DNA of 64,000 nucleotides, from contig NZ_FNVU01000006.1 of the NCBI RefSeq assembly GCF_900107965.1, positions 451,337 through 515,336 on the forward strand, written 5' to 3'. The notes under the pieces were generated by a model. That model made no database searches, was not told the DNA's origin, and saw only the letters and a program-made list of their open reading frames with translations. The DNA comes from Actinacidiphila yanglinensis (GTDB taxonomy: Bacteria > Actinomycetota > Actinomycetes > Streptomycetales > Streptomycetaceae). The first letter of the stretch is position 1, and every line of letters starts with the position of its first letter. Positions 50,000 to 59,528 of the stretch are shown here, in pieces. The position numbers and the translations under genes were made by a program.

Positions 50000-51190
50000 T
50001 CACCCGCGGAAGGCGTCGAACCCGGTGAGTGCCTTGCCCAGGACGAGCTGGTGCATCTCCACGGTGCCCTCGTAGGTGAGCACCGACTCCAGGTTGGTCG
50101 CGTGCCGCATCACCGGATACTCCAGCGAGATGCCGTTGGCGCCCAGGACGGTGCGCGCGGTGCGGCAGATCTCGATCGCCTCGCGCACGTTGTTGAGCTT
50201 GCCGAAGCTGACCTGTTCCGGGCGCAGCGTGCCCGCGTCCATCCGCCGCCCGAGGTGGTGGGCGAGCAGGATGCCCTTGTGGAGTTCGACCGCCATGTCG
50301 GCCAGTTTCGCCTGGGTGAGCTGGAAGGCGCCGATCGGCCGGCCGAACTGCTCGCGCCCGCGGGCGTACTCCAGGGCCGCCTCGAAGCAGGCCCGGGCCG
50401 CACCCATCGCGCCCCACACGATGCCGTAGCGCGCGTGGTTGAGGCAGCTCAGCGGGCCGCGCAGGCCGGTGACCTCGGGCAGTACCGCGTCCGCCGGCAG
50501 CCGTACGCCGTCCAGCACCAGTTCGCTGGTGACCGAGGCGCGCAGACTCCACTTGTGCCGGATCTCCGGGGCGGAGAAGCCCGGGGTGTCGGTGGGCACC
50601 ACGAAGCCACGCACCCCCTCGTCGGTCGCCGCCCACACCACGGCCACTCCCGCGACCGATCCATTCGTGATCCACATCTTGCGGCCGTCGAGCAACCAGT
50701 CCGAGCCGTCCCGTACCGCGCGGGTGCGCATGCCGGCCGGGTCGGAGCCGTGGTCCGGCTCGGTCAGGCCGAAGCAGCCGATCACCTCGCCCGCGGCCAT
50801 GGACGGCAGCCAGCGTTCCTTCTGCTCCGCGGAGCCGAAGCGGTGGATGGCGTACATCGCCAGCGAGCCCTGCACCGACACCAGGGAACGGATGCCGGAG
50901 TCGGCGGCCTCCAACTCCACGCAGGCCAGGCCGTACTGCACGGCGCTCGCGCCCGCGCAGCCGTAGCCGGTCAGTTGCATGCCGAGGGCGCCGATGCCGC
51001 CGAGTTCGCGGGCGAGTTCACGGATCTCGGGCAGCTCGCCGCGCTCGTACCAGCCGGCCACGTGGGGCAGCACCCGTTGCGCGGCCCAGCCGCGGACGGT
51101 GTCGCGCACCGCCCGGTCCTCGGGGGTGAGCAGGTCGTCCAGACCCAGCGGGTCGTAGGGGTCGAAGGGCGCCCTGGACGATGCGGACAT
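50000..51190 (-). CDS. acyl-CoA dehydrogenase, glutaryl-CoA dehydrogenase-like
   Basis: A 396-residue flavoprotein. Signature blocks are CFGLTEPDHGSDPAGM (acyl-CoA/FAD site), MWITNGSVAG, KWSLRASVTSELVLDGVRLP and ARYGIVWGAMGAARACFEAA. The C-terminal catalytic Glu lies in LTYEGTVEMHQLVLG, and the glutaryl-CoA dehydrogenase-type VSFGKLNNVREAIEICRTAR precedes it. It probably acts in lysine/tryptophan degradation through glutaryl-CoA. GGAGG lies 6 bp before the ATG. An AAACTAGC half-operator at 51212 lies 22 bp upstream, suggesting weak membership of the same TetR regulon as the genes at 24.8 and 28.7 kb. Confidence 0.88.
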   Translation of the reverse strand: MSASSRAPFDPYDPLGLDDLLTPEDRAVRDTVRGWAAQRVLPHVAGWYERGELPEIRELARELGGIGALGMQLTGYGCAGASAVQYGLACVELEAADSGIRSLVSVQGSLAMYAIHRFGSAEQKERWLPSMAAGEVIGCFGLTEPDHGSDPAGMRTRAVRDGSDWLLDGRKMWITNGSVAGVAVVWAATDEGVRGFVVPTDTPGFSAPEIRHKWSLRASVTSELVLDGVRLPADAVLPEVTGLRGPLSCLNHARYGIVWGAMGAARACFEAALEYARGREQFGRPIGAFQLTQAKLADMAVELHKGILLAHHLGRRMDAGTLRPEQVSFGKLNNVREAIEICRTARTVLGANGISLEYPVMRHATNLESVLTYEGTVEMHQLVLGKALTGFDAFRG

Positions 51191-51211
51191 GGGTGGACCT
51201 CCGGCCCGTAA

Positions 51212-51230
51212 AACTAGCAGTGGTAATCGC
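51212..51230. promoter_or_regulatory. possible degenerate third site of the AAACTAGC operator
   Basis: AAACTAGC is exact and further GGTA matches give about 13 of 19 identities to the dyads at 24846 and 28748, but the right arm is broken. It is correctly placed, ending 22 bp from the dehydrogenase start. Confidence 0.35.
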
Positions 51231-51251
51231 GCTCGGCGCCGACGTTACGGC

Positions 51252-52940
51252 TCAGTCCCGCGCCCGTCCAGAGCGTACGGCGCCGGGGCGGGCGGAGGTG
51301 GGGGCGACAGCTCCGCGGTTCGCGGCACCCGGGCGGACACCGTGCACCCCGTCCGGCCTGCGGCGCACCGGCCACGGGAGTTCCGCACCGGCGTTCGCCC
51401 CCGGGCCCGACGCCCCGGCGGGCTCGGCACTCGGCACGCGCTCCTCCCCCGCGCCGCACTCCATCACCCGCGGCAACCGCCGGGCCGCGCATGCGCCCGA
51501 CAGCAGCAGCACCGCGCTGACCAGGAGCGTCATGTGCAGGCCGTGCACGAACGAGTGACGCGCGGCATGCCGCAGCGCCGCGCCGGGGGTGCCGCCGATC
51601 CGGTTCGCCACGTCGTAGGCACCGCCCAGCGACTGGCCGGCCGCGGTGGTGTCCGCGGCGTCGACCCCGCGGGCGTGCGGCGCGTAGGTGGCGTTCATCA
51701 CGCTGCCGAGCAGCGCGATACCCAGCCCGGCGCCGAGTTGGTACGCGGTCTCCCCCACCGCGGCCGCGCCGCCCGCGCGGTGGGCGGGGGCGTGGCTGAG
51801 CATCGACTCGTACGCCCCGAACAAGGTGGCCTCCAGGCCGAAGCCGAGGGCCACGAAGACGGTGGTGAGCAGCATGGGGCGGTCGTTCTCGCCCATCGCG
51901 GTCAGGGAGAGCACCGCGAGCGCGGTGAGCAGGAAGCCGCCGCCGACCATCCGGCGCGGGCCGAAGCGGGCCAGGGCGCGCGACCCCGCCAGACCGGCGG
52001 CGATCGCGGCGAAGGTGAGCGGCAGCAGGCGCAGCCCGGTGTCCAGCGGGCTCAGCCCGAGCACGAGCTGCAGGTACTGCACCGCGATGAGTTCGAGCCC
52101 GACCAGCGCCAGCATGGCGAGCACGATGCAGCCCACCGAGGTGGAGAACGCCGCCTGCGCGAACATCCGCACGTCGATCAGCGGGTGCGCGAGGCGCCGT
52201 TGGCGCCGGACGAAGAACACCAGCAGGGCCAGCCCCAGCAGCAGCGGCACGAAGACCGAGGGGTCGATGGGGGACGCGCCGGCGCCGAAGCGTTTGACGC
52301 CGAAGACCGCACCCAGGATGCCCACCGCGGCGGCCGCCGCTCCCGCCAGGTCCCAGGGGCCGTCGTGCGAGCCGCGGGACTCGGGCAGCAGCAGCCGGCC
52401 GAGCGGCAGCATCACCGCCATCAGCGGGATGTTGACCAGGAAGACCGAGCCCCACCAGAAGTGCTCGACGAGGAACCCGCCGAGTACCGGCCCGATGGCC
52501 GCGCCGACGGCCGCGACCGCGCTCCACACGCCGATCGCCGTCGCCCGCTCGCGCCGGTCGGGGAAGACCTGCCGCAGGATCGACAGCGTGGCGGGCATGA
52601 TCATCGCACCGCCGGCGCCGAGCAGCGCCCGGGCGGCGATCAGGACGTGCGGTGTGGGTGCGAAGGCCGCCATGGCCGAGGCGGCACCGAAGAGGGCGTA
52701 GCCCATCAGCAGCACCCGGCGGCGGCCGATCCGGTCCCCGAGCGTGCCGAAGAGGATCAGCAGCGACGCCGCGATCAGCGGGTACGCGTCGACGATCCAC
52801 AGCAGGTCCTGCGAGCCGGGCCGCAGATCCTCGGTGAGCGCGGGCACGGCCACGTGCAGCACCGTGGCGTCGAGCGCGACGATGAACAGGCTCGCGCACA
52901 GCACGACGAGGATGGTCCAGCGGCTGACCGGCCGCGTCAT
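51252..52940 (-). CDS. MFS transporter, DHA2-type (14 helices)
   Basis: A 562-residue exporter. Helix 1 contains LFIVALDATVLHVAVPAL (family motif with a membrane Asp), motif A is GTLGDRIGRRRVLLMG, then ARALLGAGGAMIMPATLSIL and GPVLGGFLVEHFWWGSVFLV (motif C and proline/glycine bends). This is the drug:proton antiporter 2 (EmrB/QacA/SmvA) layout. An extra ~80-residue Pro/Arg/Gly-rich tail follows the last helix. No adjacent regulator is seen; the nearest gene upstream on the same strand is more than 1.7 kb away (I78 inhibitor). Substrate unknown. Confidence 0.88.
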   Translation of the reverse strand: MTRPVSRWTILVVLCASLFIVALDATVLHVAVPALTEDLRPGSQDLLWIVDAYPLIAASLLILFGTLGDRIGRRRVLLMGYALFGAASAMAAFAPTPHVLIAARALLGAGGAMIMPATLSILRQVFPDRRERATAIGVWSAVAAVGAAIGPVLGGFLVEHFWWGSVFLVNIPLMAVMLPLGRLLLPESRGSHDGPWDLAGAAAAAVGILGAVFGVKRFGAGASPIDPSVFVPLLLGLALLVFFVRRQRRLAHPLIDVRMFAQAAFSTSVGCIVLAMLALVGLELIAVQYLQLVLGLSPLDTGLRLLPLTFAAIAAGLAGSRALARFGPRRMVGGGFLLTALAVLSLTAMGENDRPMLLTTVFVALGFGLEATLFGAYESMLSHAPAHRAGGAAAVGETAYQLGAGLGIALLGSVMNATYAPHARGVDAADTTAAGQSLGGAYDVANRIGGTPGAALRHAARHSFVHGLHMTLLVSAVLLLSGACAARRLPRVMECGAGEERVPSAEPAGASGPGANAGAELPWPVRRRPDGVHGVRPGAANRGAVAPTSARPGAVRSGRARD

Positions 52941-53532
52941 AGGCGTACCTCCACGGCTGCTTCCGGGCGGGTGAATCGCAGGTGAATCGCCAGCGTACGT
53001 GACCCCGCAGTGCCCGGCCGCGGGCCCGGCCGCTCGGCCGGTAGGCTGATGGCTCACTCGGACGGGCTACAGGACGCCAGGTGCCGTCACCCGATCGGGC
53101 CGAGCACGCCGAACGGGCCTGCTCCGCCCCGATCGACGTGCCATTCACCGGCCGCCGTGCTTTCGCCGACCCGGCCCCGTTCCAAGTGCCGTTCCGGCGA
53201 CACCCCGGGCCGATCCCCCGCCGCCCCACGGCGCGGACCTTTCGGGCCCACCCGCCGCGCCAAGGCCCGCCCGGGCCCGCCACGGCCCGCGCCCGCCCGG
53301 CGCCGCCGCGGCGAGCGCGCGGGAAACCCTGAATAAATTCGAGGGAAATAAGCGTCGAATAAGAAGATGGCGATGTGAGTATCAACACCCGAACATAAAC
53401 TTCACGGTCTCCTGCTATTCACCTCAATCACCGTCCGCCAAAGGGGTGGTGAGACGCACTCCACATCACATCGTCATTACAAATCCGGCTGTACGACGGT
53501 TGCATGCCATCACACGCTGTAACGTCGATTCA
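52941..53532. other. 592-bp intergenic region, GC-rich half and AT-rich half
   Basis: 52941-53320 is very GC-rich (Pro/Arg-coding in all frames) and shows no credible gene. 53320-53530 switches abruptly to AT-rich sequence with AATAAATTC, GAATAAGAAG and ACATAAAC runs, standing out from the genome average. It lies between divergent MFS and PAP2 genes and probably carries the PAP2 promoter; I could not fix -35/-10 elements. Confidence 0.5.
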
Positions 53533-54720
53533 GTGCGTACCGATAACAGGCCCGACCGCGCGGCGGAGCGACCGGTGAGCCGTGGCCTGCCGCGGATGAG
53601 CCGAACACGCGTGTGGCTGTTCGGCCTCACCGTGGTCGCCTACGTCGCAATCGTCGTCGGCGTGGTCACCACGTCGAAGCTGGTGACGCTCGACTGGCAG
53701 GTCATGCTGTGGCGCCCGTACAAGCAATGGCCACAAATCCACGCGTTCCTGGACTATTTCGTGGTCCTCGGCCAGCGCGGCCCCACGGCCGTGATGGTGC
53801 TGGCGTGGCTGGGCTGGCGGGCGTGGCGCCACCGCACCCTGCACCCCCTGCTGGTACTCGGCACCTCGTTGCTGCTGCTCAACATCACCGTGGGGGCCGT
53901 GAAATACGGTCTCGGCCGGCTCGGTCCGCATTACGCGACGACCGTCGGCTCCGCGGAGATGTTCGCAGGCGGAGATATATTTCCTTCCGGGCATACCGCC
54001 AATGCGGTGGTGACCTGGGGCGTACTGGCCTATCTCGCCACGACTCCGCGCGCCCGCCGCTGGGGCTCGATCGCCAGCGCGCTGCTGGCGCTCGGAGTGG
54101 GCGCGACCACCGTCTACCTCGGTACGCACTGGGTGAGCGACGTGCTGCTCGGCTGGGCGGCAGGGCTGCTGATCCTGCTGGCGCTGCCGTGGTTCGAGCC
54201 GTTCATGGCCAGGGCCGAGGACTGGATCACCGACGGCTGGCTGCGGGTCCGGTCGCGGCGCGCACGTCCCGCGGCCGCCGGTGCGACGGTCCCCGCCCCT
54301 CCCACACCGTCCGGGCAACACAGCGGGGACGGCGAGCCGGACCGCGAGCCGGTGGGTTCCGCCGCGCAGGTCGGCGGGCCGAGCACCGTCCCGGCACCGC
54401 CCGGGGCCCTCGCCTCCTCCGGCGGCCTCTCCACCAGCACTGGCGCACCCGGCGTCAAGACACCCTCGGGTGCGACCGTCGCCGCCACCGCGGTCGCGAA
54501 CCCGGCCATCGGCTCACCTGCTGCCGCGACCCCGGCAGGCGGCTCCCCGACCTCCCCGGGCGGCGGACACCCGTCGAACCGTCCGCCCACCGTCCGCGGG
54601 GACCGCACACCGCCCGGGGCCGTCGGCGCCCGGCGGCGTCCGGTGGACCGCCAGACGGCGCGTCCGGTGCCGCCGCTCAGCCAAGCCAGCAGCGCTGCAC
54701 ACGGCCCTCGTCCACGATGA
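53533..54720 (+). CDS. PAP2-family phosphatase with a long disordered tail
   Basis: A 395-residue membrane protein of the type 2 phosphatidic acid phosphatase family, which dephosphorylates lipid or isoprenoid pyrophosphates at the outer membrane face. About six helices span residues ~23-240. The phosphatase motifs are VKYGLGRLGP (variant C1), IFPSGHTANAVV (C2, with catalytic His) and YLGTHWVSDVLLGW (C3, His and Asp). Residues ~255-395 are Pro/Ala/Gly/Thr-rich and extracytoplasmic or cytoplasmic depending on topology. GTG 53533 is used; ATG 53596 is possible. The last 44 bp overlap the convergent I78 inhibitor gene. Confidence 0.87.
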   Translation: MRTDNRPDRAAERPVSRGLPRMSRTRVWLFGLTVVAYVAIVVGVVTTSKLVTLDWQVMLWRPYKQWPQIHAFLDYFVVLGQRGPTAVMVLAWLGWRAWRHRTLHPLLVLGTSLLLLNITVGAVKYGLGRLGPHYATTVGSAEMFAGGDIFPSGHTANAVVTWGVLAYLATTPRARRWGSIASALLALGVGATTVYLGTHWVSDVLLGWAAGLLILLALPWFEPFMARAEDWITDGWLRVRSRRARPAAAGATVPAPPTPSGQHSGDGEPDREPVGSAAQVGGPSTVPAPPGALASSGGLSTSTGAPGVKTPSGATVAATAVANPAIGSPAAATPAGGSPTSPGGGHPSNRPPTVRGDRTPPGAVGARRRPVDRQTARPVPPLSQASSAAHGPRPR

Positions 54721-54895
54721 AGTTGAGCCGCCCGAGGACGAACTCCATCGTCACCACCGTCCCGGGCGGCAGGCTGCGGACCGTGGTCCAGCCGCGCTCA
54801 CGGGCCCGGGCTTCCGCCTCCGCGGCGGCCAGGCCGACATAGGCGTCGAGGTCGTCGTTCGGATTGCGGCCGGGCGGGTTCGGTAGCGGTGCCAT
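54677..54895 (-). CDS. I78-family peptidase inhibitor-like small protein
   Basis: A 72-residue protein, the usual length for Inhibitor_I78. The family core is readable: LDAYVGLAAAEAEARARERG (entry helix) and RSLPPGTVVTMEFVLGRLNF with the terminal VDEGRVQRCWLG strand pair, in which DxxRL/N...V contacts inhibit subtilisin-type proteases in characterised members. No signal peptide is present. Its 3' 44 bp overlap the 3' end of the convergent PAP2 gene. It is monocistronic, with the rpf-type gene 320 bp upstream. Confidence 0.85.
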   Translation of the reverse strand: MAPLPNPPGRNPNDDLDAYVGLAAAEAEARARERGWTTVRSLPPGTVVTMEFVLGRLNFIVDEGRVQRCWLG

Positions 54896-55214
54896 GACAC
54901 CACGCTATTCGGCGGAATAGCACCGCGCCGCCCGATGACCGGCACGCACAAGTTCCGCACAGTCCCTGCACAAAAAACCGTCATTTCCAGTGGTTTACCG
55001 GACACCGACACCTTAAGGGCGAGCGACCACGGTCCGCGGCCGGTCGTGGGTACGGGGCCGACGGAATCCCGTCGGCCCCGTACGCGTGGAGCGCTCGGCC
55101 GGGCCCGTCCCGCGGTCACCCGCCGGTCGTTTTCCGCTCCGATCCGAGTCCGATTCCGTTCGTTGTGCGCTGAATTGACGGACTGTTGGCGGTCGGTTGG
55201 CAGGCGGTTGGCGG
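54896..55214. other. 319-bp intergenic region containing a terminator and a short tandem repeat
   Basis: Holds the hairpin 55051-55082. Just before the Rpf stop, three 11-bp units of the form GTTGGCGGTCG lie at about 55184-55217. It contains no credible gene; the stretch near 54900-55020 is moderately AT-rich and may carry the I78 promoter. Confidence 0.4.
55051..55082 (-). terminator. terminator of the Rpf-LysM transcript
   Basis: Perfect 14-bp stem TACGGGGCCGACGG (55051-55064) with CCGTCGGCCCCGTA (55069-55082) and AATC loop, 133 bp downstream of the Rpf stop. Confidence 0.75.
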
Positions 55215-56210
<996 letters not shown>

Positions 56211-56424
56211 CTAGGCACGGCTGCACCCGGTATTTCCGGCGGCACGGCACGGCGCGGCCCCTACCCCACCCGGACGGCCCACCCGCGCGGCGCAACGCGT
56301 ACCCCGGAAACCGTGACCCCCTGCGCGGGCGGTCCGTTGTCACAGTGCGCCGGGCCTCCGCTCGGCGGCCGGAGCCTTCGGCCCGCATTCCTGACCGCAG
56401 CACCGCACTTCCAAGGAGACTCCC

Positions 56425-57339
56425 GTGGCGCCCATGCTCGACGTGAGTGACGAGGTACGAGCCGAGATCGGCGACGAGGAGACCGAGCGGCTTCTCACCG
56501 GCGAGAGCTCGCCCGGCACGTACGACTGCACGTCCTGCCGCACGCCCGGCGACAGCGGGCAGGAGCCGACCAGCACCGTCCTGTTCGTGGGCGACGAGAC
56601 CGCCGTCCTGGCCTTCGCGCACGCCGCCTGCATCCCCTCGCAGGTGGTGCCGGTGTCCGAGGCCCAGTTGCAGGGGGCGGTCGCCAGCATCTCCGGCGGC
56701 GCCCCGCTGGCCGGCCAGCCGGGCCCGGCCCCCGTGCCCGCGGGCGGGATGCCGCCGGGGTCGACCGGGCTGTCGGGGCAGCCGGCGGGCGGCTCTGCGG
56801 CGCCCGGGAGCGTCGGGCCCGGCATCGGCGCCCCCGCGGCCACGCCCGGCCTCCACGCCGCACCCCGTCAGGCAGTGCTGGGCATCACCTGCGGTCTGAT
56901 CATCGTGGAGGAGCAGCTGCGGCCCGCGCTCGTGGTCGAGCCGACCGGGCCGGTCGCCCGGGTCGGCTCCACCGGCGGCGGTGACGACTTCCTGCCGCTC
57001 CTGATCGAGCAGGGCTTCGTGCCCCAGCTGGACCTGGAGGCGCCGCCGTCGCCGCTGCCGGGCTGGTCGGTCCTGCTGGCGATGGGCAAGCTGCACGCGG
57101 TGCTCCAGCCGGGCGCGGGCGGCGGGCCGGCCGCGGCCTGGTGGCAGGCCCACCAGCCGCTCCAGGTCAGCGACGGCTGGCGGGCCGCGGTCCAGCGCGG
57201 CAACGAGGTCTACGTGTACGCCGGTCCGGCCGGTTCGATCGGCCGCCAGCCGCGCGAGGACCTGATGCGGGACGCGCTGGCCCGGGCGTGCTCGCGCGGC
57301 CAGCTCGTGGCGGCCTCCATGCCGCTGTCCGGAACCTGA
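56425..57339 (+). CDS. conserved hypothetical protein with a CxxC...HxxC site
   Basis: A 304-residue protein starting at a GTG with AAGGAG 6 bp upstream. The N-terminal part contains YDCTSCRTPGD (C35, C38) and AFAHAACIPSQV (H66, C69), the spacing of a small zinc site. Residues ~90-150 are a Gly/Pro/Ala linker. The second half (RQAVLGITCGLIIVEEQLRP, DFLPLLIEQGFVPQLDLEAP and WAV-like WSVLLAMGKL) is a folded domain. Streptomycetes appear to keep such a gene close to der. It is followed 31 bp later by a strong hairpin terminator, so it is a single-gene transcript. No function can be assigned. Confidence 0.8.
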   Translation: MAPMLDVSDEVRAEIGDEETERLLTGESSPGTYDCTSCRTPGDSGQEPTSTVLFVGDETAVLAFAHAACIPSQVVPVSEAQLQGAVASISGGAPLAGQPGPAPVPAGGMPPGSTGLSGQPAGGSAAPGSVGPGIGAPAATPGLHAAPRQAVLGITCGLIIVEEQLRPALVVEPTGPVARVGSTGGGDDFLPLLIEQGFVPQLDLEAPPSPLPGWSVLLAMGKLHAVLQPGAGGGPAAAWWQAHQPLQVSDGWRAAVQRGNEVYVYAGPAGSIGRQPREDLMRDALARACSRGQLVAASMPLSGT

Positions 57340-57369
57340 TCGTCGGATCGTCCGACCGATCCGCCGACC

Positions 57370-57403
57370 GAGGGGCGCGCACGGCATCACGTGCGCGCCC
57401 CTC
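57370..57403 (+). terminator. terminator after the 304-residue hypothetical gene
   Basis: Perfect 14-bp stem: GAGGGGCGCGCACG (57370-57383), loop GCATCA, CGTGCGCGCCCCTC (57390-57403), 31 bp after the stop. Confidence 0.9.
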
Positions 57404-57503
57404 GCACGCCCATCCGCCTTCGGTACCCCTGTGACCTGGTCAAAGATGGGCAATTCCGTCGTGCGGCCCGCATCCCGCCCGGCGTCGCGTCGTTGGCAGT
57501 TAC

Positions 57504-57926
57504 GTGTACAGCTTCGACGCCCCCTCCCCAGCCCCTTACCAGCGCTACATCCCGGCCATGCGCACCGCGCAGGACGCGACCGGGGGCGGTGCGACGAACA
57601 CGCCGATCTACGACGCGCTGTACTCCGAGTACCGAAGGCTCTTCCGCACCCTTCCGGGTGACCGCAGCGGCGAGGAATCGCTTCAGTTCAAGGGGTTCGC
57701 GGCCTGGCACACGGAATACCCGCCGTTCGCGCCGGGCGGGCGGCACCGGAGCGATCCGGCCGACGGGCCGAACGGCATGGGCAACGGGCAGGGCGGCATG
57801 GGCAACGGCGCCGGCGGCCCGCAGGGCGGCCAAGGCGGGCGGCCCGGAACCGGCCGGCGCGGCGGTGCGAACGGCGACGGCCCGGCGGCGCTCCCCCCGG
57901 GCCGCGGCGACAACCGCATGCGGTAG
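57504..57926 (+). CDS. small hypothetical protein with Gly/Asn/Gln-rich tail
   Basis: A 140-residue protein beginning with the GTG in TTACGTGTACAGC. The first half, ALYSEYRRLFRTLPGDRSGE and ESLQFKGFAAWHTEYPP, looks like a small folded helical unit. Residues ~90-125 repeat NGMGNGQGG and NGAGGPQGG-like pieces, and the end is Pro/Gly/Arg-rich. No family is recognised. It lies between the 304-residue hypothetical gene and the convergent der gene. The start has no strong ribosome site, so a leaderless transcript is possible. Confidence 0.7.
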   Translation: MYSFDAPSPAPYQRYIPAMRTAQDATGGGATNTPIYDALYSEYRRLFRTLPGDRSGEESLQFKGFAAWHTEYPPFAPGGRHRSDPADGPNGMGNGQGGMGNGAGGPQGGQGGRPGTGRRGGANGDGPAALPPGRGDNRMR

Positions 57927-57962
57927 CCCCCGCACGCCGGGCGCGCGGGGGGGTACTGCGGC

Positions 57963-59420
57963 TTACTTCTTGCGGCCGCGCTTCTCGCGGACCCGGACCG
58001 ACACCTGGATCGGCGTCCCCTCGAAGCCGAACTCCTCGCGCAGCCGGCGCTCGATGAACCGGCGGTAGCCCGCCTCCAGGAAGCCCGAGGCGAAGAGCAC
58101 GAAGCGCGGCGGCCGGGTGCCCGCCTGCGTGCCGAACAGGATCCGCGGCTGCTTGCCGCCCCGGATCGGGTGCGGGTGCGCCGAGACCAGCTCGCCGAGG
58201 AAGGCGTTCAGCCGCCCGGTCGGCACCCGGGTCTCCCAGCCGGCCAGCGCGGACTCGATCGCCGGGACCAGCCTCTCCATGTGCCGGCCGGTCCGCGCCG
58301 AGACGTTGACCCGGGGCGCCCACTGCACCTGGACGAGGTCGCGCTCGATCTCCCGTTCCAGGTAGTAGCGGCGCTCCTCCTCCATCAGGTCCCACTTGTT
58401 GTAGGCGATGACCACGGCCCGGCCGGCCTCGACGGCCATCGAGATGATCCGGGTGTCCTGCTCGGTGAGCGTCTCGCTCGCGTCGACCAGGATCACCGCG
58501 ACCTCGGCCTTCTCCAGCGCGGCCGCGGTGCGCAGCGAGGCGTAGTAGTCGGCGCCCTCGGTGAGGTGGACCCGTCGCCTGATGCCGGCGGTGTCGATGA
58601 ACTTCCAGGTCACCCCGCCGAGCTGGATCAGCTCGTCGACCGGGTCGCGGGTGGTGCCGGCGACCTCGTTGACGACCACCCGGTCGCTGCCCGCCACCTT
58701 GTTGAGCAGCGACGACTTGCCGACGTTGGGGCGGCCGATGAGCGCGACCCGGCGCGGGCCGCCGACGGCCTCGCCGAAGGTCATCTCCGGGGCCTCGGGC
58801 AGTGCCTCGATGATGGCGTCCAGCAGGTCGCCGGTGCCGCGGCCGTGCAGCGAGGAGATCGGGTAGGGCTCGCCGAGGCCGAGGTTCCACAGCGCGTACG
58901 CGTCGGCCTCGCCGGAGGGCCCGTCGACCTTGTTGGCGGCCAGCACCACGGGCTTGCCGGCCCGGCGCAGCAGCTTCACGACCGCCTCGTCGGTGTCGGT
59001 GGCGCCCACGGTCGCGTCGACCACGAAGACCACCGCGTCGGCGGCCTCGATCGCGAACTCGGCCTGGGCGGCCACGGACGCGTCGATGCCGAGCACGTCC
59101 TGCTCCCAGCCGCCGGTGTCGACCAGCTTGAAGCGCCGGCCGTTCCAGTTGGCCTCGTAGGTGACCCGGTCGCGGGTGACGCCGGGGCGGTCCTCCACGA
59201 CGGCCTCGCGGCGGCCGATGATCCGGTTCACCAGTGTCGACTTGCCGACATTGGGCCTGCCGACCACGGCGAGCACCGGGAGGGGGCCGTGCCCGGCCTC
59301 CGCGAGGTCGTCGGCGACCTCTTCGGGGTCGAAGCCCTCCTCCTCGGCGAGCTGCATGAACTCGGCGTATTCGGCGTCTCCGAGGGCGTCGGAATCGCCG
59401 TGTTCGTATCCCTGGTCCAT
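57963..59420 (-). CDS. der: GTPase Der (EngA), ribosome biogenesis
   Basis: A 485-residue protein with tandem GTPase domains and a KH-like C-terminal domain, acting in 50S assembly. The first G1 is [16 protein letters not shown] (~52-67), with [13 protein letters not shown] and LVDTGGWE (G2/G3) and ANKVDG (G4). The second G1 is [16 protein letters not shown], with [23 protein letters not shown] and YNKWDLM. The C-terminus [19 protein letters not shown] leads into the KH-type region ending EKRGRKK. An acidic N-terminal extension (~50 residues, [19 protein letters not shown]) is typical for actinobacteria. It closes the minus-strand operon of tyrA, cmk, plsC and der. Confidence 0.97.
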   Translation of the reverse strand: MDQGYEHGDSDALGDAEYAEFMQLAEEEGFDPEEVADDLAEAGHGPLPVLAVVGRPNVGKSTLVNRIIGRREAVVEDRPGVTRDRVTYEANWNGRRFKLVDTGGWEQDVLGIDASVAAQAEFAIEAADAVVFVVDATVGATDTDEAVVKLLRRAGKPVVLAANKVDGPSGEADAYALWNLGLGEPYPISSLHGRGTGDLLDAIIEALPEAPEMTFGEAVGGPRRVALIGRPNVGKSSLLNKVAGSDRVVVNEVAGTTRDPVDELIQLGGVTWKFIDTAGIRRRVHLTEGADYYASLRTAAALEKAEVAVILVDASETLTEQDTRIISMAVEAGRAVVIAYNKWDLMEEERRYYLEREIERDLVQVQWAPRVNVSARTGRHMERLVPAIESALAGWETRVPTGRLNAFLGELVSAHPHPIRGGKQPRILFGTQAGTRPPRFVLFASGFLEAGYRRFIERRLREEFGFEGTPIQVSVRVREKRGRKK

Positions 59421-59528
59421 GAGGTCTCTCCGTCGATCAGCAAGAACAAGTACGTGGGGGCGCTCCCGGTACGGCCGGGCGGGGCACGCAGCCCGGGGGC
59501 CGGGTCCGGGGACCGGCCGCGGCGCCGG

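Noticed and set aside
53010..53336. Small frames in the GC-rich gap before the PAP2 gene
   Set aside because: Pro/Arg/Ala-rich, no ribosome site and no conserved pattern, so not called as genes.
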